Below, piece by piece: positions 57,895-64,000 of a stretch of 64,000 nt of DNA (positions within the stretch are counted from its first letter, which is position 1; every line of letters starts with the position of its first letter). Both the position numbers and the translations under genes were made by a program. The stretch is from positions 82,224 through 146,223 of the forward strand of contig JAJRZA010000066.1 of NCBI GenBank assembly GCA_024275485.1, in the 5' to 3' direction. The notes under the pieces were generated by a model. It worked only from the letters and a program-made list of their open reading frames with translations, was not told the DNA's origin and did no database searches. The DNA is from Candidatus Krumholzibacteriota bacterium (GTDB taxonomy: Bacteria; Krumholzibacteriota; Krumholzibacteriia; LZORAL124-64-63).

Positions 57895-60414
57895 GTGAAC
57901 GACTACACTGTCAACAAACAAACACCATTTGAAAAAATAACACGCCTGTTGGGGCTGGCCCTGATAGCCCCTTTGCTGGCTTTGGCCACCATCCCGGTGG
58001 CGGTTCATATCAGCCAAAAACCGGATTTTGGATTTACGGTGCATCAACTGGAAGTCCGTTCCCTGGTAAAAGCCGGCCCTGCCGACCTGGCCGGACTCCA
58101 GGCGGGAGATAAGATTCTCCAGGTCAATGGGCAGCCCATTGCAGACATGGTCCACTGGTTTGCCGCCATGGCCGGCAACTACGAACTTACTCCTGTCAAT
58201 TTCATGATCAACCGAACCGGTCTCATCTCCACGGTAACAGTTTCACCGCGCCTACCTCAACAACTGGGCATGATCCGGGATTTCAGCATGTGGGTGGCGG
58301 GCCTGGCATTTCTGGTCATCGGCTGGTGGGTTTTCTCACTGCGAAAGGATCTTGTTGCCAGGAATTTTTTCGCCTTGTGCATCATGTTTGCCTTTCTCCT
58401 GATGGATATCCCGGACCTGCCACGAGTAGATTATATGTTGGCCAAGGAGTATCTGCGCGCCTTGCTGCAATTGCTCATGCCTGCCTACTTCCTGCGCTTT
58501 TTTCTGCAGTTCCCCAGTCCCCGGTTCAGGCAGAGCGGATCTTTGCGTCGCTGGCGCATTGTGCTTTGGCCGGGGTGGATCATTTTCGCCCTGATGGTTT
58601 TTCTGCATTTGGCCTTCCCCAGTGAAAAAGTAATGGTCCTCATGCCAGGACTAGAGTTGGTGGCCATGATCTATTCCATCATTTTCTTCCTGGCCGGATT
58701 GGTGGTTTTCACCAAAAGAATCCTGCGCAGGGATCGTCCCATACAGAGGACCAAAATGCTGGTCATTCTGGGGGGACTTCTGGCTGGATTACTACCCTTC
58801 ATGGCGGCCATGATCATTGCCACCCTGAATCCTGAAGCCAGTCTTCCCCAGTGGCAATATTTGGCTTTCAGCCTCTTGTTGGTTCCTGTCAGTTTCGCCT
58901 TATCGATCATGCGCTATGGGGCCCTGGACAAATCCTTTGTTTTGCGCATCAGCCTCATTTACGGACTGTTGACGGTGTTCGTACTGCTGGTCTACTTTGT
59001 GATCGTGGTTGGTTTGGGTCAACTTTTGGCAGGACTTTTCAGTGTTTCCACCTATCCGGTCCTGCTGCTGGTGGTGGCAGCCACCAGCTTGACCATCCTT
59101 CCCCTGCGACGTTTCATTCAAGGCTGGATTGATGATACATTTTATCCGGGACGAAGGGCCAACCGCCAGGCGATCAGTCATCTGGGACAGGATCTGACCT
59201 CCCTCATTGATGCCGATGAAGTGATTCAGGCCTTGCTGGGAGGCTTGAAAAATCTATTTTGTCCGGCCGGATTGACACTATATATCCATTCCGGAACCGA
59301 TTCAGCGAATTTCAATCCCTACCAGCTTCGCAGTGGAGCCCGTACCCCCGAGTCCACTGAAACCCTGCCTCCGGGCAGCAGTTTGGTTCTTTTGTTGAAT
59401 CGTTTGCGTCGGCCCATCTTTTCTGAAGAAATGGAAGACCTGCTCTTCGCGGGTGATACTGATCCTGGTTCTCTGGGCCTGTTGACCAGACTGAACGTCA
59501 ACCTCCTGGTTCCCCTGATCTCCGCCAACCGCCTCCTGGGTTTTTTGGCATTTGCAACCAAGAGCAGTGGTGCCCTCTATACCCAGGAAGATTTGAGCCA
59601 TCTGAGTAATTTTGCCGTGCAGGCGGGGTCTCTTCTGGAAAGCCGATTGTTGTATCAAGAAAGCCTGGAACGAAAGCGAACCGAGACCGAACTGGAACTG
59701 GCTCGGACTATCCAGCATGGCTTGCTGCCAGGAGAACCCCTGGAAACCGATTATTTTGTCATTGCCGGTCATCAGGAATCGTGCCGCAAAGTTGGTGGAG
59801 ATTATTTTGACTACTTCATGCGTTCCGACGAAACCGTGGGATTTGCCCTGGCAGATGTCTCTGGTAAAGGTATTCCAGCCGCTCTGCACATGACTTCCCT
59901 GCGGGTGGCATTTCGGCAGGAAGCAGAAGCCGAAGAGTTGCCCCACCTGGTGATCAAACGTTTGAACAACACGGTTTACAACCTGGTTGCCTCAGGACAA
60001 TTCATTTGTTTCTTCTATGGAATCTGGGAGCCAAAGTCGGGGATTTTGACCTACTGCAATGCAGGCTGCGAATTGCCGATCCTGATGAGCCCCCACCGGA
60101 GTTACAATCAAAGCCTGCGCAAGGGTGGTCCGGTATTGGGGGTGACGGATGATTTTGACTACCTGCAGGGTACCATCCAACTCGAACCTCAGGACCGCCT
60201 GTTCCTGTACACTGACGGCTTGACCGACCAGCAGAATGAGGATGGGGAATTCTTCGGTTTAACCCGCCTGCAAGATCTTTTGGGAAAAAATGACGAAGAT
60301 ACGCCTGTCCACCTACTTGAAAGAATTTTCTCCAGTATCAACGCCTTTGGAGGTCCAGAAAGAACCGACGACATGACAGCTATTTGTATGGAAATAAAGA
60401 GATTATGTAATTAA
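57895..60414 (+). CDS. Membrane PDZ-GAF-PP2C (SpoIIE/RsbU-like) serine phosphatase
   Basis: PDZ segment VRSLVKAGPADLAGLQAGDKILQVNGQPIADMVHW; multi-TM; ELELARTIQHGLLPGEPLETDYFVIAGHQESCRKVGGDYFDYFM...FALADVSGKGIPAALHMTSLR. Confidence 0.9.
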   Translation: MNDYTVNKQTPFEKITRLLGLALIAPLLALATIPVAVHISQKPDFGFTVHQLEVRSLVKAGPADLAGLQAGDKILQVNGQPIADMVHWFAAMAGNYELTPVNFMINRTGLISTVTVSPRLPQQLGMIRDFSMWVAGLAFLVIGWWVFSLRKDLVARNFFALCIMFAFLLMDIPDLPRVDYMLAKEYLRALLQLLMPAYFLRFFLQFPSPRFRQSGSLRRWRIVLWPGWIIFALMVFLHLAFPSEKVMVLMPGLELVAMIYSIIFFLAGLVVFTKRILRRDRPIQRTKMLVILGGLLAGLLPFMAAMIIATLNPEASLPQWQYLAFSLLLVPVSFALSIMRYGALDKSFVLRISLIYGLLTVFVLLVYFVIVVGLGQLLAGLFSVSTYPVLLLVVAATSLTILPLRRFIQGWIDDTFYPGRRANRQAISHLGQDLTSLIDADEVIQALLGGLKNLFCPAGLTLYIHSGTDSANFNPYQLRSGARTPESTETLPPGSSLVLLLNRLRRPIFSEEMEDLLFAGDTDPGSLGLLTRLNVNLLVPLISANRLLGFLAFATKSSGALYTQEDLSHLSNFAVQAGSLLESRLLYQESLERKRTETELELARTIQHGLLPGEPLETDYFVIAGHQESCRKVGGDYFDYFMRSDETVGFALADVSGKGIPAALHMTSLRVAFRQEAEAEELPHLVIKRLNNTVYNLVASGQFICFFYGIWEPKSGILTYCNAGCELPILMSPHRSYNQSLRKGGPVLGVTDDFDYLQGTIQLEPQDRLFLYTDGLTDQQNEDGEFFGLTRLQDLLGKNDEDTPVHLLERIFSSINAFGGPERTDDMTAICMEIKRLCN

Positions 60415-60513
60415 TCACCCAGCGGCCCTCTTCTTGCTTAAGTCCTGTTGGCAGGTGCCGATCAGTTAGCGTTTTTCATTTTTCCAAAATCCTTATCTAA
60501 AGGAGAAATGGAA

Positions 60514-60552
60514 ATGAAACGAAAACTGATAGGTCCACGACAGTTCACCTAA
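60514..60552 (+). CDS. Candidate 12-aa micro-ORF
   Basis: AGGAG SD 8 nt upstream of ATG; MKRKLIGPRQFT. Confidence 0.3.
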   Translation: MKRKLIGPRQFT

Positions 60553-60573
60553 GCTATGGAAAGGGGGGGCACG

Positions 60574-60642
60574 ATGGGACCTGAAATCTATCTTATGATG
60601 GGTCTTTCTCTAATCGACCTCTGGTGGTGGTTGAGAAAATGA
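60574..60642 (+). CDS. Candidate 22-aa hydrophobic microprotein
   Basis: GGGGGG SD; MGPEIYLMMGLSLIDLWWWLRK; directly followed by a terminator. Confidence 0.4.
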   Translation: MGPEIYLMMGLSLIDLWWWLRK

Positions 60643-60654
60643 TCATATCTCTCA

Positions 60655-60700
60655 AGACCCCTGATTAGCGGATCGATTTCGCAGTCAGGGGTCTCTTTTA
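60655..60700 (+). terminator. Rho-independent terminator
   Basis: AGACCCCTGA...TCAGGGGTCT then CTTTTA. Confidence 0.75.
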
Positions 60701-60710
60701 TCCAACACGC

Positions 60711-61091
60711 CTATGCTGCAACCATCCTCGCCAGGACCCACCCCAGCCAGACCGCCAGCAATCCAAGCACCAAATTTGCCGCCACATTGACCAGGGCCAA
60801 GTAGTGAGAGCCATCATGCATGAATTTAAGAGTCTCAAAACCAAAGGTGGAAAAGGTCGTAAAAGCGCCAAGGAAACCTACCGCCAGATAAAGGCGAGCC
60901 GGAGCATCGACCCAATCGGTTTGCACCTCGAGTTCCAGGATAAATCCCAGAATGAGACAGCCCAGCACATTGACAATAAGGGTGCCAAATGCAAAATTGC
61001 TGCTCCACTGTCGTTGGGCCCAGACACTGACCCCGTAACGGGATATGGCTCCGGCGGCGCCAGCCATACCAATCAAAAAAATTGCTCGCAC
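60711..61091 (-). CDS. crcB: CrcB/FluC fluoride ion channel
   Basis: AGAAGAISRYGVSVWAQRQW...FGTLIVNVLGCLILGF...GFLGAFTTFSTFGFETL; GTG start 61091 with GGAGG SD. Confidence 0.93.
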   Translation of the reverse strand: MRAIFLIGMAGAAGAISRYGVSVWAQRQWSSNFAFGTLIVNVLGCLILGFILELEVQTDWVDAPARLYLAVGFLGAFTTFSTFGFETLKFMHDGSHYLALVNVAANLVLGLLAVWLGWVLARMVAA

Positions 61092-61104
61092 TGAATCCTC
61101 CAGG

Positions 61105-61127
61105 AAAAGGGGCGGTTCAGCCGCCCC
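61105..61127 (-). terminator. Hairpin/terminator downstream of TlpA-like gene
   Basis: GGGGCGG-CTGAA-CCGCCCC followed by TTTT on the minus strand. Confidence 0.55.
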
Positions 61128-61153
61128 CATTTCCGGTTTCTGGCCAATAGGCT

Positions 61154-61738
61154 CTAAGAGCCGATGACTTCCTTGACGGCATTCTCATATTCCTGACGGG
61201 AATGCCCACCCACCCATTTTTTGACGATGACCCCATTGGGGTCAACCAGAAAGGTTGTGGGAATGCTTTGCACGCCGCCAAAATCCTTGGTCACTTTGAA
61301 TTCAGGATCAGCCAGAACCATGGGGAAGGTGAGTTTGTTCTGGGCCACATATTGCTTCACCTTGTCTTCACCATCGCGACCAAAGGCTATCCCGACAACA
61401 ACAAGATCCTGGGAGTAGTCCTGGCTGATGGCTTCGAGGTGCGGCAGGGCTTTCCGGCAGGGAGGGCACCAGGTATCCCAAAAATCGATGATGACCACTT
61501 TTCCCCGCAAACTGGAAAGCTTCAGGGTCCCGCCGGCAATATTTTTCAGTTCAAAGTCAGGAGCCATGTTTCCTTTCTCCCCGCCTACGGGGACATTGGC
61601 CAGAGCATCCTGGACATCGTCACCGCCGCACCCTGCAAAGACAAGGGCAAAAAGGGACAATAGGATCAGCAGAGAGATACGCGGTTGGATGAAAGAATGA
61701 GCCACGGGAAAACCTACCTTGAAATTTTGGTGAATCAA
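61154..61738 (-). CDS. TlpA/ResA-like thioredoxin-fold lipoprotein
   Basis: ILLSLFALVFAGCGGD lipobox; APDFELKNIAGGTLKLSSLRGKVVIIDFWDTWCPPCRKALPHLE. Confidence 0.88.
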   Translation of the reverse strand: MIHQNFKVGFPVAHSFIQPRISLLILLSLFALVFAGCGGDDVQDALANVPVGGEKGNMAPDFELKNIAGGTLKLSSLRGKVVIIDFWDTWCPPCRKALPHLEAISQDYSQDLVVVGIAFGRDGEDKVKQYVAQNKLTFPMVLADPEFKVTKDFGGVQSIPTTFLVDPNGVIVKKWVGGHSRQEYENAVKEVIGS

Positions 61739-61957
61739 AGGACAGGTGCCCTTTGGAAAATCGAGTCGAATTCATCCTTAAATATGCAAAACTTGAATAT
61801 TTTCGCAACAATTGCTCCAAAATGGGTTAACTAGACAGTCAGCCCTTGTTTTCGTAGTCAATCTTCGTATAGTAAAAGGTTGAATGTTTTGCTGGCTGCT
61901 TTCACTGGTTTTTTAGGAAGCCTGCCATGGTTCAAACCCTCCCGAGGAACCTCTCAA

Positions 61958-63772
61958 ATGAAAAGAACCCCACTGTGCCTCCTGATGATGATTGTTTCGG
62001 TATCGATGCTGTTCAGTGCTTTTTCAGCGCATAGCGCCCAGGTGAATATTTCTCCGAAATCACTGCCTGAAAAAGTTGAGATAGGAAAAGAACTGGTCAT
62101 TCATTTTAACCTATCGCTTCCCACCGGAGCTGTTTTGGCCACCGATGGGCTGAGCCTGCAAACGGAGACTCCAGGTGGGGATTCTTTTTTCTCAACTCCT
62201 TATCCCGTCAAAGTCATCACTTCGAACCCCGGGTCAGCTGTTGTGGAATGGGCTGCTCCTCTTCCAGATGACCTAAAGCCGGCTGAACACCAACTGAAAA
62301 TCACCCTCCTGGCCAAGGACACAACCGGACAATCTCTGACCGGATCCTGGACCGGCCCCATCAACGTGGACTTTGGCGACGATTGGTCCGCCAACAAGAT
62401 CAGCAATTTTATTGAGCAACGCGGCAGGCTCCTCTTTTTCCTGCTTTTGTTCGGGTTTGGCCTTTTGATGAGCCTCTCCCCCTGCATCTACCCCATGATT
62501 CCCATCACTCTGGCGGTCATCGGAACCCAGAGCAAGGAGAAAGGGATCCTGCACGGTTTAATCATGTCCTTGACCTACGTCATCGGCATGGCCCTGGTTT
62601 ATGCCATTATAGGTTACCTGAGCGCAACCATCGCCAGTGGCATCATCGCTTTCATGCAGAGCCCGGTGGTTATGATCCCCATTGCCCTGCTGCTGATTGT
62701 TCTTTCCTTCAGCATGTTCGGTGCCTACGAACTGCAGGCTCCTCAATTCCTGCGGGACAAACTCGGTGGCCCTGGCGGTGGCAGCCGTTCCGGACTGGTT
62801 GGGGTGTTTCTCATGGGAATGGTGGCTGGTTTGATAGCCTCGCCCTGTGTGGGGCCATTCCTCGGTGGACTGCTGCTGATGCTGGCCACCACCGGTGATG
62901 GCCTGCTGGCCTTCACCAGTCTTTTCACCTTCGGTATGGGTATGGGTGTGCTGCTCATTGGTGTGGGAACCTTCCCCGCCCTGCTGGGAAGCCTTCCCGC
63001 GGCCGGTGGCTGGATGGAGACCCTCAACAAGGGCATGGGCCTTTTGTTGGTGGGCATGGCCCTTTATTTCCTGCGCCCAGGATCGGTTATTCCTGCCCCC
63101 TATTTTTATCCCCTGGTTGGGGGAATCATGGTTGTGGTGGGTGTATTCTTAGGTGCTTTCGATGCCATGGCCGCGGAAGCCACCTGGTGGGATCGTACCC
63201 GCAAAGCCCTGGGTATCCTGGCCCTGGTCAGTGGCTTGATCTTCTTTGTGGGCAGCAGCCTGCAGTATGGCTTCCTGGGCGAATCCTGGAAGAGCATTCT
63301 GCCCCATGATTCACCTGTATTGCAGGCAAGCAACACTCACCTCATGGGCAACGACAAAAGTGCCGTCATCAACAACACTCCGGAACCCTTGCCGGCAAAA
63401 GTCCCATGGGATAAAATCCATACAGGCGAGAATGTTCAGGCCTTCCTGGACCAAAAACTTGGCGCAGCCAAAGCTGCAGGCAAGCCGGTGATGATCGATT
63501 TTTGGGCCTCCTGGTGCGTGTATTGCAAAAAGTTGGACAAGGCGGTCTGGAATCAAGCCCCGGTGATTGAAGAAAGCCTGCGCTTTGTGACCATCAAAAT
63601 CGACGCCACCAAAACCGATGACGATGAAATGACAGCCATCAAGGAACTGTACCGGGTTCCAGGCTTGCCCCGGGTGATTTTTATAGACAGCCGAGGTGAG
63701 ATTCTCCATGGAAGGACCAGCGCCTTCAAGCCCGCCGACGAGATGCTGGCAGTGATGAAGGGCATTCGCTAG
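61958..63772 (+). CDS. dsbD: Thiol:disulfide interchange protein DsbD
   Basis: FGFGLLMSLSPCIYPMIPITLAVIGTQS; GLIASPCVGPFLGGLL; C-terminal thioredoxin VMIDFWASWCVYCKKLDKAVW. Confidence 0.92.
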   Translation: MKRTPLCLLMMIVSVSMLFSAFSAHSAQVNISPKSLPEKVEIGKELVIHFNLSLPTGAVLATDGLSLQTETPGGDSFFSTPYPVKVITSNPGSAVVEWAAPLPDDLKPAEHQLKITLLAKDTTGQSLTGSWTGPINVDFGDDWSANKISNFIEQRGRLLFFLLLFGFGLLMSLSPCIYPMIPITLAVIGTQSKEKGILHGLIMSLTYVIGMALVYAIIGYLSATIASGIIAFMQSPVVMIPIALLLIVLSFSMFGAYELQAPQFLRDKLGGPGGGSRSGLVGVFLMGMVAGLIASPCVGPFLGGLLLMLATTGDGLLAFTSLFTFGMGMGVLLIGVGTFPALLGSLPAAGGWMETLNKGMGLLLVGMALYFLRPGSVIPAPYFYPLVGGIMVVVGVFLGAFDAMAAEATWWDRTRKALGILALVSGLIFFVGSSLQYGFLGESWKSILPHDSPVLQASNTHLMGNDKSAVINNTPEPLPAKVPWDKIHTGENVQAFLDQKLGAAKAAGKPVMIDFWASWCVYCKKLDKAVWNQAPVIEESLRFVTIKIDATKTDDDEMTAIKELYRVPGLPRVIFIDSRGEILHGRTSAFKPADEMLAVMKGIR

Positions 63773-63807
63773 ATCCTTCTTTGGAATTTGACGGTGTTTG
63801 GAAAACT

Positions 63808-63845
63808 AAAGGGTCCACGGCTGAATTGCCGGGGACCCTTTTTAT
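63808..63845 (+). terminator. Rho-independent terminator downstream of dsbD
   Basis: AAAGGGTCC...GGACCCTTTTTAT. Confidence 0.8.
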
Positions 63846-63920
63846 CATCCCTTGAGTTTACCCCAACTATGCAAAACCACGTTGACCGAAACCACTTAAG
63901 TTGCTGCCATGGTACACCAT

Positions 63921-64000
63921 CAGCGGAAAAAGTCAGGATTTTCTGGACCTCATGTATCACGGATACACCACGGTCCAGAAAATCCTGACTTTTTCCACTG
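63921..64000. repeat. 29-bp near-perfect inverted repeat with 22-nt loop
   Basis: CAGCGGAAAAAGTCAGGATTTTCTGGACC ... GGTCCAGAAAATCCTGACTTTTTCCACTG (one mismatch); inner TGTATC-ACG-GATACA. Confidence 0.9.

Noticed and set aside
61092-61153. Fluoride riboswitch upstream of crcB
   Set aside because: Only a GC-rich hairpin consistent with a terminator for the upstream gene; no fluoride-motif core
63769-63960. 63-aa minus-strand ORF at the right edge
   Set aside because: Overlaps the dsbD terminator and the inverted repeat; no SD or family features

Overview
The window is a gene-dense bacterial chromosome segment from a Gram-negative-type cell: it has an outer-membrane-type beta-barrel, lipoproteins and FlgD-like C-terminal sorting domains. 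The style resembles FCB-group or candidate-phylum relatives, but this lineage guess is inference only. Most of it is housekeeping: ppiD/surA-like, mrfAB-like, tatA, panCB, folK/folB, aminotransferase, groESL with a CIRCE element, coaX-birA-nadC-uvrB, valS, crcB, tlpA-like and dsbD. The most interesting part is about 31.1-46.9 kb. There a secreted beta-helix protein and a gingipain-like (C25) protein precede a tightly coupled PgsB-PgsC-PgsW (poly-gamma-glutamate-type) set. This is followed by an outer-membrane beta-barrel, an LVIVD/FGE lipoprotein, a multi-TM acyltransferase and an unknown anchored protein. A beta-rich domain of about 120 aa, which I cannot name, occurs twice at the C-terminus of PgsW and once at the N-terminus of the adjacent barrel. 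I suggest a Gram-negative trans-envelope polymer synthesis/export system. Other notable items are a ParA ATPase fused to a CBM48/AMPK-type glycogen-binding domain, an orphan selenium-dependent molybdenum hydroxylase accessory operon led by a glycosyltransferase, two tiny ORFs with strong SD sequences before a terminator (60.5 kb), a hairpin leader before valS, and a 29-bp near-perfect inverted repeat at the right edge. No tRNA, rRNA, CRISPR array or transposase was recognised.
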